Shown here in pieces: positions 1-6,813 of a stretch of 64,000 nucleotides of DNA. Both the position numbers and the translations under genes were made by a program. Each line of letters opens with the position of its first letter. The stretch's first letter is position 1. Source of the DNA: Ferruginibacter paludis (lineage in GTDB: Bacteria > Bacteroidota > Bacteroidia > Chitinophagales > Chitinophagaceae); NCBI RefSeq assembly GCF_030409685.1, contig NZ_JAUFQJ010000024.1, positions 310,001-374,000 on the forward strand, in the 5' to 3' direction. The notes beneath the pieces are model-generated. The model saw nothing but the letters and a program-made list of their open reading frames with translations, was not told the origin of the DNA and did not search any database.

Positions 1-1
1 G

Positions 2-550
2 GGTATCGTAGGTCTTGCCGGTATCGTGGTAAAAAATGGTATTTTGGTAATAGAGTTTGCAGATGAGTTAAGAGGTCGTGGCATGAAAACAAGAGAAGCT
101 GTGATACAAGCCGGTAAAACACGCATCATCCCGGTATTGTTAACCGCCCTCGCAGCCATCCTTGCTTTTATCCCGATTGCAGTAGGTTTCAACATTAACT
201 TTGTCACGTTGTTTTCCGAATTAAATCCGCACATTTATTTTGGTGGCGATAACGTGGCATTCTGGAAACCATTGAGCTGGACGATCATCTTTGGTTTGGC
301 ATTCGCCTTCTTTATGACCCTGGTAATTGTACCCGCGATGTACCTGATTGCTGAAAGATTAAAACGTCCGATGCGCAATATGTTCGGCGGTAAATGGATC
401 AGCTTTATGGGCATACCGCCATTGATATTTTTATTTATGCCGCTGATGATTATCACTGCCTTCCGGCACAACAGGGATGTAAGGCGCAGAAAAAGAAGAT
501 TACAAAATGATACCGCCTCCAGCAAAACCTGGAACGGAAGCTGGTTATAA
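2..550 (+). CDS. RND efflux permease, C-terminal fragment
   Basis: The gene enters from the left edge. The open frame already reads GIVGLAGIVV before the first possible internal start, so the true start lies outside the window. What remains is the last part of an RND inner-membrane pump: the GKTRIIPVLLTALAAILAFIP segment typical of the cytoplasmic loop and TM11 of AcrB/CzcA-type permeases, one more hydrophobic segment (WTIIFGLAFAFFMTLVIVPA) and the closing MYLIAERLKRP. A further hydrophobic stretch and a basic tail follow, longer than in Escherichia coli AcrB. RND pumps export drugs or metals using the proton gradient together with an adaptor and TolC. Substrate class cannot be decided from this piece. 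A strong terminator follows the stop codon. Confidence 0.9.
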   Translation, partial: GIVGLAGIVVKNGILVIEFADELRGRGMKTREAVIQAGKTRIIPVLLTALAAILAFIPIAVGFNINFVTLFSELNPHIYFGGDNVAFWKPLSWTIIFGLAFAFFMTLVIVPAMYLIAERLKRPMRNMFGGKWISFMGIPPLIFLFMPLMIITAFRHNRDVRRRKRRLQNDTASSKTWNGSWL

Positions 551-568
551 ATTAGAAGTTGTTTACAA

Positions 569-599
569 AAATGCCGCCTGCGAATGGCGGCATTTTTTA
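569..599 (+). terminator. Rho-independent terminator of RND permease
   Basis: A perfect 9-bp stem (AATGCCGCC / GGCGGCATT, 570-578 and 586-594) with a 7-nt loop is followed by a T-run, 19 bp after the permease stop codon. Confidence 0.9.
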
Positions 600-639
600 T
601 GCATTCAATTTGGGACCGTGAACATTCATTTTTCCATGT

Positions 640-775
640 GCTGTTGTTCCTGCTATCCGTTGCAAGCCCTCCCTAACCGCTGGCCGGGTTTACAACCGTC
701 GCCAGGGTTACTCCGGCCTTTCGTCTCCTATCCGGCAGCCATTGGGCAGTTGATTATGGCCGGGCTTTTTGAGAT
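640..775. repeat. GC-rich intergenic element with hairpin potential
   Basis: The gap between the permease and the next gene holds a block much richer in GC than its surroundings. It contains CTATCCG twice, near its start and near its end. It also contains a nested inverted repeat, CTGGC (680-684) against GCCAG (701-705), enclosing GGTT/AACC. The block resembles dispersed intergenic elements beginning CCTGCTATCCG that I associate with Bacteroidota genomes, but that is from memory. It is open in one frame but has no start context and unlikely composition for a protein, so I do not call a gene. Confidence 0.4.
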
Positions 776-879
776 TTTTTGTTAAGGTTCAACAAGCAGG
801 CATTTAACACACAGATTTTATTGAGTAAAATTATTTCATAGTAATTTGCAGTCGACATCGCATTTCAAAATATAACAGC

Positions 880-1410
880 ATGAATATTGCAGCCATTTCA
901 GGGAGCTTAAAGTCAGCATCCACCAACATAAATATCCTGAAAGCCATTGCAGCATTGGCCCCGGAGCATGTACACATTGCGATGGTAGCAGGACTGGAAA
1001 AACTACCTCACTTTAGTCCGGATATAGAAACAGGCGATGAACTTGTAAATGATTTTCGTAAACGAATCGGCAAGGCGGATGGCGTTATTTTTTCAACGCC
1101 GGAATATGCATTTGGAATACCCGGCTCATTAAAAAATGCATTGGATTGGTTGGTATCATCCGGTGAGCTCAATGAAAAACCAATTGCAGCAATCAGTGCT
1201 TCTCCGCTCTATTCAGGTGGTGATAAAGCACTCGCTTCTTTACTGTTAACCCTTACCGCATTGGGCACCAGGTTCGATGCACAATCTTCTATAAGTATTG
1301 GCAACATCAAAAATAAAATGAGCCCCGACGGCACCATAACAGATGTGGCAACTATCCAAGCGCTGCAATCCCTTTTAACTAATTTAATGGAGAGAATAAG
1401 CAAGCCTTAA
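880..1410 (+). CDS. NAD(P)H-dependent FMN reductase
   Basis: This is a 176-residue flavodoxin-fold protein of the NADPH-dependent FMN reductase family (SsuE/ChrR/YieF type). The N-terminal phosphate-binding loop ISGSLKSASTN (about residues 7-17) and the motif PEYAFGIPGSLKNALDW (about 74-90) are characteristic of FMN binding. Members reduce free flavin, quinones or metal oxyanions with NAD(P)H in the cytoplasm. Length is normal for the family. The stop codon overlaps the stop codon of the convergent AraC-type regulator, so the two genes end tail to tail. Physiological substrate is unknown; general redox or quinone detoxification is the usual inference. Confidence 0.85.
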   Translation: MNIAAISGSLKSASTNINILKAIAALAPEHVHIAMVAGLEKLPHFSPDIETGDELVNDFRKRIGKADGVIFSTPEYAFGIPGSLKNALDWLVSSGELNEKPIAAISASPLYSGGDKALASLLLTLTALGTRFDAQSSISIGNIKNKMSPDGTITDVATIQALQSLLTNLMERISKP

Positions 1411-2384
1411 TTTACCGCCGGCTTGTTGTATTTATTACGGTATTCAATTGGCGTAAGCCCGGTAATTTTTTTAAAAACGGTTCTGAAGGCCTTGGTGTCG
1501 GTATAACCCACGTCATACATTACCTGGTTAATGTTCTTCAGACTGCTTTCAAATTTTCTTTTGGCTGCTTCAATCTTCACCCGCTGAATATATTCTACCA
1601 CTGTATTATTCGTGGCTTTTTTAAACCTGCGTTCAAAGCTTCTTCTTCCAACGGCTACCATGTCCGCCAGCTCATCCACCGTAATTTTTTCCTGGTAATT
1701 ATTTTCTATAAATTCCTGTGTGGTTATAATCTCCACATCTTCATGTTCCTTCTGTCCCTGGAACATCATAAAGGATGACTGGCTGTCGCGGTCAATATCT
1801 ATTGCGAAATATTTGGAGGCCAGTATCGCTGTATTCCGGTCGGTATATTTTTCAACCAGGTACAACAGCAGGTTCCAGTAAGAGGTGGCACCACCGCTTG
1901 AATAAATGCCCTGCTCCTCTGTAATAATGCTGCCATCCACCAGCTCAACTTCGGGAAACATGGTTCTGAAATCGTTGGTCATGTTCCAGTGGGTTGAACA
2001 TTTTTTTCCATTCAGCAAACCGGTAGCAGCCAGCAAAAAAGCACCCACGCAAAGCGAAGCCACTTCCGATCCGTTGTTATATTGCTCCACAATCCACGGC
2101 AGCAAACCCTTGTTCAATTCAATGGCTTTTTCCATATCACCACTTACCGCCGGAATAAAAATCAGGTCGGTCTTTTTTACATCTTTTAGCAATGCATCGG
2201 TGTGTACTGAAAACACGCAGTTGTCTAATTTAATTTCCTTTGAAAGTCCGACCAATTGTACATTAAATAATGGTTCTTTACCGGCCACCTGCAGAAACTG
2301 ATTCACCGCTTTAAACATGTAATGAGGATCGGCTACGGCCTCAATAACGGCGGTTTCCGGAACCAGTATGGATACATTTTTCAT
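1407..2384 (-). CDS. GATase1/DJ-1-like AraC family transcriptional regulator
   Basis: The 325-residue protein has two parts. The N-terminal 200 residues form a DJ-1/PfpI (GATase1-like) domain with a VASLCVGAFLLAATGLL nucleophile-elbow region holding the conserved cysteine. The C-terminal 100 residues form an AraC helix-turn-helix pair (ITVDELADMVAVGRRSFERR; YDVGYTDTKAFRTVFKKITG). This is the GlxA/FtrA architecture, in which the first domain is thought to sense a metabolite and usually lacks enzymatic activity. The target is unknown; the divergent SRPBCC, DUF1801, VOC and DoxX genes at 2.5-4.7 kb are the nearest candidates. Its promoter places the start of transcription at or next to the ATG, which would give a leaderless mRNA. 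Confidence 0.88.
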   Translation of the reverse strand: MKNVSILVPETAVIEAVADPHYMFKAVNQFLQVAGKEPLFNVQLVGLSKEIKLDNCVFSVHTDALLKDVKKTDLIFIPAVSGDMEKAIELNKGLLPWIVEQYNNGSEVASLCVGAFLLAATGLLNGKKCSTHWNMTNDFRTMFPEVELVDGSIITEEQGIYSSGGATSYWNLLLYLVEKYTDRNTAILASKYFAIDIDRDSQSSFMMFQGQKEHEDVEIITTQEFIENNYQEKITVDELADMVAVGRRSFERRFKKATNNTVVEYIQRVKIEAAKRKFESSLKNINQVMYDVGYTDTKAFRTVFKKITGLTPIEYRNKYNKPAVN

Positions 2385-2388
2385 GCAA

Positions 2389-2419
2389 CAAATATAGGTA
2401 GCTTATTTGTCGTAATCAA
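2389..2419 (-). promoter_or_regulatory. Promoter of the GATase1-AraC gene, likely leaderless
   Basis: Read on the minus strand, TATATTTG (2396-2389) fits the Bacteroidota -7 consensus TAnnTTTG exactly. A TTG (2419-2417) sits 20 bp upstream as the -33 element. Only four bases separate the -7 box from the ATG at 2384. Confidence 0.65.
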
Positions 2420-2546
2420 CCCCTTCTAATGTCGTTTTTACACTTGAATTTTAAATTGCAGAATTGCATCTTTGTATTGTAAAAAATTCAAACACTCTTT
2501 TCACCAGCAGGCTTTGTAAAGGAGCCGGCAATTAAAATCACACAAT

Positions 2547-2987
2547 ATGCAACAGACCGATTCAACAACAGCAGAAAAAATTATCATCACCGTAGAAACT
2601 ACAATTGATGCACCAATAGAAAAAACATGGGAATGTTTCACAGCTCCTGAGCACATCGTTAAATGGTGTCAAGCCTCCGATGACTGGCATGCGCCAAAGG
2701 CTACTAACGATCTACGCACCGGTGGTAAATTTTTAACCCGCATGGAAGCAAAAGATGGATCGATGGGTTTTGATTTTGAAGGCGTCTACACCAATGTTCA
2801 GCAATACCAAACCATTGAATATGGAATTGCAGACGGCAGAACTGTAAAAGTTGATTTTGTAAAAGAAGGCGACAAATGCAAAGTGATTGAAAGCTTTGAA
2901 GCAGAAACAACCAATTCGCCCGAGATGCAAAAGGGAGGCTGGCAGGCCATACTCGATAACTTTAAAAACTATATAGAAAGCATTTAA
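2547..2987 (+). CDS. SRPBCC / AHSA1-like domain protein
   Basis: This 146-residue protein is a START-like (SRPBCC) fold of the activator-of-Hsp90 (AHSA1) group. The signature is ETTIDAPIEKTWECFTAPEH near residue 17, followed by WCQASDDWHAP and DLRTGGKFLTRMEAKDGS, and a C-terminal amphipathic helix GGWQAILDNFKNYIES. Such proteins bind hydrophobic ligands in a deep pocket; in bacteria most have no assigned function. It starts a run of small plus-strand genes (DUF1801, small protein, VOC, DoxX) that often occur together in Bacteroidota. It lies divergent to the AraC-type regulator, which may control it. Length and start are normal for the family. Confidence 0.85.
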   Translation: MQQTDSTTAEKIIITVETTIDAPIEKTWECFTAPEHIVKWCQASDDWHAPKATNDLRTGGKFLTRMEAKDGSMGFDFEGVYTNVQQYQTIEYGIADGRTVKVDFVKEGDKCKVIESFEAETTNSPEMQKGGWQAILDNFKNYIESI

Positions 2988-3028
2988 TTTCAGGATCTAT
3001 TTTTCATTATTATAAATAAAAAGCCATC

Positions 3029-3421
3029 ATGAAAATCGCTGCAACAAACATCGACAATTACATTTTAAACCAGCCGGCAAGTGCACAGGCAAGTCTTGAA
3101 AAGCTGCGCCAGACCATTAAAGCTGTTGCACCTGACGCTGAAGAAATGATCAGTTATGGAATGCCTTCATTTAAATACCATGGCATGCTGGTTGGGTTTG
3201 CTGCAGCAAAAGAACACTATGGATTTTATCCCTGGAACTCAACAACGGTAGAAGAATTTAAAGAAGACCTGAAGCCTTTTGGTACTTCAAAGGGTGCCAT
3301 CCGCTTTCCTGCCGACAAGCCGCTTCCGGTTGCGTTGATAAAAAAAATAGTAAAAGCGAGGATGAAAGAAAACCTGGAGAAAGAAAAAAGTAAAAGCATC
3401 AAAAAGACAAAATCAAATTGA
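3029..3421 (+). CDS. DUF1801 (YdhG/YjbR-like) protein
   Basis: The 130-residue cytoplasmic protein matches the DUF1801 family. It has AQASLEKLRQTIKAVAPDAE near the start, then EEMISYGMPSFKYHGMLVGF and HYGFYPWNSTTVEEFKEDL, then GTSKGAIRFPADKPLP. The fold is YdhG-like and no catalytic activity is established. A lysine-rich tail (about 20 residues) follows the domain and is unusual but common among Bacteroidota homologues. It is 41 bp downstream of the SRPBCC gene and probably transcribed with it. Function unknown. Confidence 0.85.
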   Translation: MKIAATNIDNYILNQPASAQASLEKLRQTIKAVAPDAEEMISYGMPSFKYHGMLVGFAAAKEHYGFYPWNSTTVEEFKEDLKPFGTSKGAIRFPADKPLPVALIKKIVKARMKENLEKEKSKSIKKTKSN

Positions 3422-3562
3422 TAAAGTTATTCCCGGATGCAAAGTTTTACAGGTCGAAAAGATAAAATACCCGTTCCCCACCCCTCATAAATCTGGCACG
3501 GGCAAGCCTTTGGTGATCAGGGTAACCTGCGGCGAAATTGCAGATGAGTTAAACGCAAAGAT

Positions 3563-3784
3563 ATGATAGAGGTTTTCAGCACCAACATTCATTGTCCTGA
3601 AAAGGCAAGCAGACTAATTGAAGAAATCCATCAAACTTTCACTGGCTATAAGGCAAATTTCGACCTTTCAGATGGCGACAAAATATTAAGAGTGGTTTAT
3701 GGTACGCAGCAATTCGAAGCTCTTCATTTTAAAAATTGGCTTACAACCAAAGGTTGCACAGCTGAAATTTTACCTGACTTTTAA
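3563..3784 (+). CDS. Small conserved hypothetical protein
   Basis: This is a 73-residue cytoplasmic protein with no signal peptide or membrane segment. It begins MIEVFSTNIHCPEKASRLIE and has a DLSDGDKILRVVY motif in the middle. Small proteins of this pattern (an N-terminal alpha/beta half with two ligand-like residues, Cys and His, near residues 10-11) are widespread in Bacteroidota without assigned function. The ATG overlaps the TGA of an open frame coming from upstream (ATGA), but that frame has no convincing start. It sits in the run of small plus-strand genes between DUF1801 and VOC. Confidence 0.6.
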   Translation: MIEVFSTNIHCPEKASRLIEEIHQTFTGYKANFDLSDGDKILRVVYGTQQFEALHFKNWLTTKGCTAEILPDF

Positions 3785-3820
3785 AAGCTGCCGGATAATT
3801 TTTACGGTAAATAAAATACT

Positions 3821-4240
3821 ATGTCAAACATCAACCCTTACTTAACCTTTGGTGGTAATTGCCGCGAAGCCATGAGTTTTTATAAAGATGTGCTGGGCGG
3901 CGAATTAAAAATACAAACAATCGGAGAATCGCCCATGGCGGATAAAATGCCACCGGATATGAAGGATTATATTTTACATGCACAGCTTTCTAACGGTTCG
4001 TTGTTGCTGATGGGTTCTGACATGGTAAGCGAGCAGGGTTTACATAAAGGCAATGCGGTATCCCTGATGTTAGCATGCGAAAGCGAAGCCGCCATAAAAG
4101 ATTGTTATAAAAAACTTTCCGCAGAAGGACAGGCTTCCCATCCATTGGAAGATACATTCTGGGGCTCAGTCTTCGGTGATCTTACAGATAAATACGGCAA
4201 CCATTGGTTGCTCAATTTCGATAAGCATCAAACACATTAA
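3821..4240 (+). CDS. VOC family protein (PhnB-like glyoxalase fold)
   Basis: The protein of 139 residues is a PhnB-type member of the vicinal-oxygen-chelate superfamily. The N-terminus NPYLTFGGNCREAMSFYKDV and the loop GELKIQTIGESPMAD are typical. So are the C-terminal WGSVFGDLTDKYGNHWLLNF strand pair and the internal LHAQLSNGSLLLMGSD strand. VOC proteins bind small hydrophobic or metal-coordinated ligands; some are antibiotic-binding or dioxygenase enzymes. PhnB-like members usually lack a complete metal triad, so an enzymatic role is uncertain. It is followed 24 bp later by DoxX and is probably co-transcribed with it. Confidence 0.87.
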   Translation: MSNINPYLTFGGNCREAMSFYKDVLGGELKIQTIGESPMADKMPPDMKDYILHAQLSNGSLLLMGSDMVSEQGLHKGNAVSLMLACESEAAIKDCYKKLSAEGQASHPLEDTFWGSVFGDLTDKYGNHWLLNFDKHQTH

Positions 4241-4264
4241 TTTTCAATCTAAAAACAACACAAC

Positions 4265-4651
4265 ATGAAATCTGCAAAAATTATTTTCTGGGTAAGTACA
4301 ACGTTAATCTTTCTGTTTGAGGGCGTAATGCCGGCATTGACTTCGCAAACAGAAATGGCAAAAGAAGGCATACGGCATTTAGGTTACCCAGATTATTTTG
4401 GCGTGATGCTTACCGTATTTAAAGTATTGGGTGCATTGGCATTGATTATTCCGCAAGTACCTGCACGGGTTAAAGAGTGGGCTTATGCCGGATTTACTTT
4501 TGATTTTTTAAGCGCCTTTTTCAGTAACTGGGCTGTGGACGGTTTAAAAGGCGCTACATTTTTTCCGTTGATTGTGCTGGCTGTTTTAATCGTTTCCTAT
4601 ATAAATTACCACAAAATAAACGACAGCAAAGTAAAATCGCTCAGCTTATAA
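4265..4651 (+). CDS. DoxX family membrane protein
   Basis: The 128-residue protein has four hydrophobic segments and the DoxX family pattern. An N-terminal TM (IIFWVSTTLIFLFEGVMPAL) is followed by EMAKEGIRHLGYPDYFGVML and FKVLGALALIIPQVPARVKEWAYAGF. This is the DoxX-like (DoxX_2) subgroup common in Bacteroidota next to SRPBCC, VOC and DUF1801 genes. Named for thiosulfate:quinone oxidoreductase subunits, most homologues have no proven activity; a role in redox stress at the inner membrane is inferred. The last gene of the small-gene run before the decayed region. Confidence 0.85.
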   Translation: MKSAKIIFWVSTTLIFLFEGVMPALTSQTEMAKEGIRHLGYPDYFGVMLTVFKVLGALALIIPQVPARVKEWAYAGFTFDFLSAFFSNWAVDGLKGATFFPLIVLAVLIVSYINYHKINDSKVKSLSL

Positions 4652-4662
4652 ATTTCAAGCTC

Positions 4663-4865
4663 ATGTCATTCCAGGCTCACATTGATAATATCAAAGCAAA
4701 AACAGGTAAACCGTCTGTGGATTTTAAGCAGCTTGCTGAGATAGAGAGACTTACTGAAGAAGGCGTAAAAGCTAGCGAAATTGTAAAAGGTTGAAAGACA
4801 ATTTTGATTTAGGGCATGGGTACGCAATGGCAATCTACGCCACTTTCGAAGGAAAAACCGCTTAA
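4663..4865 (+). pseudogene. DUF4287 protein gene, frameshifted
   Basis: The first frame reads MSFQAHIDNIKAKTGKPSVD and continues to EIVKG, then stops at TGA 4792-4794. The family normally continues EIVxWLKxxxxLGHGHAMAIY. Exactly that continuation, LKDNFDLGHGYAMAIYATFE, is present in the +1 frame from 4791 to a TAA at 4863. Loss of one T from a TGG (Trp) codon at about 4789 explains the break. The gene would otherwise encode about 67 residues and start 11 bp after DoxX. Either a real recent null mutation or a sequencing error in one base. Confidence 0.8.
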
Positions 4866-4891
4866 TAGTTCACTAATAATTCCACGACAAA

Positions 4892-5040
4892 ATGAAATTT
4901 AGAACACCCCTTTTCCAGGCAGGCAAAACGGGCCGCCGGCATTGTCGTTCCGGAAGCAATTGTTGAGCAATTGGGCGCTGGCAAAAAGCAATGCAGACGT
5001 TAGGGCGATAACAGTGGCGGCAATTAATCATTTTCATAAA
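4892..5040 (+). pseudogene. DUF1905 domain gene remnant, frameshifted and truncated
   Basis: An ATG at 4892 starts MKFRTPLFQAGKT. After an extra G near 4930 the reading continues in the next frame as AAGIVVPEAIVEQLGAGKK. It then shifts again near 4985 to reach NADVRAITVAAINH. These three pieces line up with the N-terminal half of DUF1905 proteins (…GIxVPxxVVExLGxGKKPxVRVTINGH). The rest of the domain is missing, and the next gene begins within 10 bp. A long frame reading through from the remnant into the next gene is an accident of the final shift. Confidence 0.65.
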
Positions 5041-5049
5041 AATTTTAAA

Positions 5050-5475
5050 ATGGAAATTTTTGTTATAGAAGAAGATATCAACTTACTGTGTCAGCAGGCA
5101 GATTCCTTCCCGCGGGGTGTTTTGAAGGCATATAAAATATTACACAATGAATTGCCTGACACTGATAGAAGAAAATTTGCAGGTATTTCATATCCTGGTA
5201 AAAATGGTGCTATTATTTATAAGGCTGCTGCCGAGGCTATGTATGACAATGAAGCTGAGCAAACAGGCTTTGAACCTTTCACCATAAAAAAGGGAAATTA
5301 TATCAGTGAATTTATTGCTGATTTTTGTGACGATACCGCTGCAATTGGCAACGCATTTAAAACCCTGCTTGCATACCCGGGTATTGATCCGAATGGCTAT
5401 TGTCTTGAAATGTATACCTGTGATAAAGACGTCCGTTGTATGGTTCCCCTGACTGCTTCAAGTGTAGCCAAATAA
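5050..5475 (+). CDS. GyrI-like / effector-binding-like small protein
   Basis: I place the start at the ATG at 5050, giving 141 residues (MEIFVIEEDINLLCQQADSF...), because the same frame upstream encodes debris of a DUF1905 gene. The C-terminal half shows the pattern of the GyrI-like/AraC effector-binding fold. That pattern is GFEPFTIKKGNYISEFIADF, then NAFKTLLAYPGIDPNGYCLE, then MYTCDKDVRCMVPL, which corresponds to the usual final strands ending in DVxIxVPL. Such stand-alone domains bind small hydrophobic ligands or modulate regulators. No membrane segment or signal peptide. Function here is unknown; the family assignment is moderate. Confidence 0.6.
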   Translation: MEIFVIEEDINLLCQQADSFPRGVLKAYKILHNELPDTDRRKFAGISYPGKNGAIIYKAAAEAMYDNEAEQTGFEPFTIKKGNYISEFIADFCDDTAAIGNAFKTLLAYPGIDPNGYCLEMYTCDKDVRCMVPLTASSVAK

Positions 5476-5551
5476 AAATTACAGCAGGTAAAATAAGCTG
5501 ATGATAAACATGCAATATTTATTCAGCTCTGTATCTTTATAAAAAAATTAT

Positions 5552-6349
5552 ATGATTTCAAATCACGAAATTGACTACAAAATTTTTGGCGAGGAATTAC
5601 AGTTTGTTGAAATTGAACTGGACCCGAACGAAACCGCTATTGCTGAAAGTGGTGCATTTATGATGATGGAAAACGGCATAGAAATGCAAACGATATTTGG
5701 CGATGGCAGTCAGCAGCAGGATAATAGTTTGCTCGGTAAATTATTCAGTGCCGGCAAGCGTTTACTTGTAGGTGAAAGTTTATTCATGACTGCTTTTACC
5801 AATGTTGGCCAGGGAAAAAAGAAAGTAAGTTTTGCTGCACCTTATACAGGTAAAATTGTAGTGTTTGACCTCAAGGAATTAGGCGGAAAAATTATCGCAC
5901 AGAAAGATGCATTCCTGTGCGCAGCAAAAGGCGTTAGCATTGGTATCGAATTTCAGAAAAGGCTTGGCACCGGTATTTTTGGCGGTGAAGGTTTTATCAT
6001 GGAAAAGCTCGAAGGCGATGGACTGGCCTTTGCACATGCAGGCGGTTACGTAATAGAAAAAACATTGGCGCCCGGCGAAATACTAAAAGTGGATACCGGC
6101 TGCGCAGTGGCCTACACGCCGGGAATTGATTTCGATATTGAATTTATCCGCGGTATTAAAAACTGGATGTTCGGCGGCGAAGGTTTATATTTTGCCCTTA
6201 TGACAGGACCCGGAAAAGTATGGTTACAATCCTTACCTATCAGCAGGCTGGCAGGCAGAATTATACGGTACGCACCACAAATGGGTGGCAGAAAAGAAGA
6301 AGGCAGCATTTTAGGCGGCCTCGGCAATTTGCTGGATGGAAGAGAATAA
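5552..6349 (+). CDS. AIM24 / TIGR00266 family protein
   Basis: A 265-residue glycine-rich beta protein of the AIM24 (TIGR00266) family. Diagnostic stretches are VEIELDPNETAIAESGAFMM near residue 20 and SLFMTAFTNVGQGKKKVSFA near 75. Others are GGKIIAQKDAFLCAAKGVSI near 112, GTGIFGGEGFIMEKLEGDG, and the C-terminal GPGKVWLQSLPISRLAGRI. The family forms a trimeric beta-prism-like fold related to the tryptophan RNA-binding attenuation protein. Its function in bacteria is unknown. The gene stands alone, with an own terminator downstream. The start ATG has the expected family N-terminus (SNHEIDYKIFGEELQFVEIE). Confidence 0.9.
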   Translation: MISNHEIDYKIFGEELQFVEIELDPNETAIAESGAFMMMENGIEMQTIFGDGSQQQDNSLLGKLFSAGKRLLVGESLFMTAFTNVGQGKKKVSFAAPYTGKIVVFDLKELGGKIIAQKDAFLCAAKGVSIGIEFQKRLGTGIFGGEGFIMEKLEGDGLAFAHAGGYVIEKTLAPGEILKVDTGCAVAYTPGIDFDIEFIRGIKNWMFGGEGLYFALMTGPGKVWLQSLPISRLAGRIIRYAPQMGGRKEEGSILGGLGNLLDGRE

Positions 6350-6370
6350 AAAATAAATTTTTTCTACGCA

Positions 6371-6409
6371 GAGCCTCACTGCAAAGTGAGGCTTTTTATT
6401 TTTTTATTT
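6371..6409 (+). terminator. Terminator after AIM24 gene
   Basis: A hairpin GCCTCACT / AGTGAGGC with a GCAA loop is followed by a long T-rich tract. It separates AIM24 from the arsenic operon. Confidence 0.85.
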
Positions 6410-6443
6410 GGAAATTAAATTTATTTAATCGTATATTTGCGAT
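6407..6443 (+). promoter_or_regulatory. ars operon promoter with overlapping ArsR operator
   Basis: TTTG (6407-6410) and TATATTTG (6432-6439) form a Bacteroidota -33/-7 pair with a 21-bp spacer, 20 bp before the arsR start. The -7 box lies between ATCG (6428-6431) and CGAT (6440-6443), an inverted repeat that extends imperfectly to TTA/TAA. This is the expected place for an ArsR-type repressor to sit and block transcription. Confidence 0.65.
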
Positions 6444-6459
6444 ATAAGATTAATAAATT

Positions 6460-6795
6460 ATGGCTATTCATAAAAAAGAAGCATTTACACAAAGGGAACA
6501 GGACCTGGCAGCTTTTGCAAAAGCGCTGGCCCATCCTGCCCGCATTGCCATTTTAAAAGTGCTGGCCCAACGCAACGAGTGTATTTGCGGTGAGATTGTT
6601 GAGATATTACCCCTGGCGCAATCTACCGTTTCGCAGCATTTAAAGGAATTAAAAAATGCAGGCCTCATCAATGGAAGCGTTGATGGTCCACGCAGCTGCT
6701 ATTGTATCAACTGGAAAGCGTTTGAAAAATTCAACCAGGAATTCAGCTGGCTGTTCACCAACCTGAAAATTAAAAACGAAAAATCATGTTGTTAA
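6460..6795 (+). CDS. arsR: ArsR family arsenite-responsive repressor
   Basis: The 111-residue winged-helix repressor has the ArsR/SmtB pattern ALAHPARIAILKVLAQRNEC followed by the recognition helix AQSTVSQHLKELKNAGLI. The ECICGE motif (Cys41, Cys43) lies where As(III)-sensing cysteines of the alpha-3 type occur. A second CxC (SCYCINW) and a terminal Cys pair could add ligands. It is the first gene of arsR-arsM-acr3-arsC, with a promoter and inverted repeat directly upstream, so autoregulation is likely. Arsenite binding would release it from DNA. The spacing of 18 bp to arsM supports a single transcript. Confidence 0.93.
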   Translation: MAIHKKEAFTQREQDLAAFAKALAHPARIAILKVLAQRNECICGEIVEILPLAQSTVSQHLKELKNAGLINGSVDGPRSCYCINWKAFEKFNQEFSWLFTNLKIKNEKSCC

Positions 6796-6813
6796 CTTTT
6801 AAAAATAAATGAT

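Noticed and set aside
507..785. 92-codon plus-strand open frame over the GC-rich intergenic block
   Set aside because: Overlaps the permease end and its terminator, has no start context, and the composition (many Pro, Trp, Cys) is that of non-coding GC-rich DNA.
3420..3566. Open frame reading into the ATG of the small gene at 3563 (ends GEIADELNAKI)
   Set aside because: It overlaps the end of the DUF1801 gene and has no ATG or ribosome site. It may be a remnant, but no family is recognised.
4942..5475. 177-codon reading including the region before 5050
   Set aside because: The first 36 codons are debris of the DUF1905 gene read in the final frame and begin with TTG; the ATG at 5050 starts a self-contained domain.
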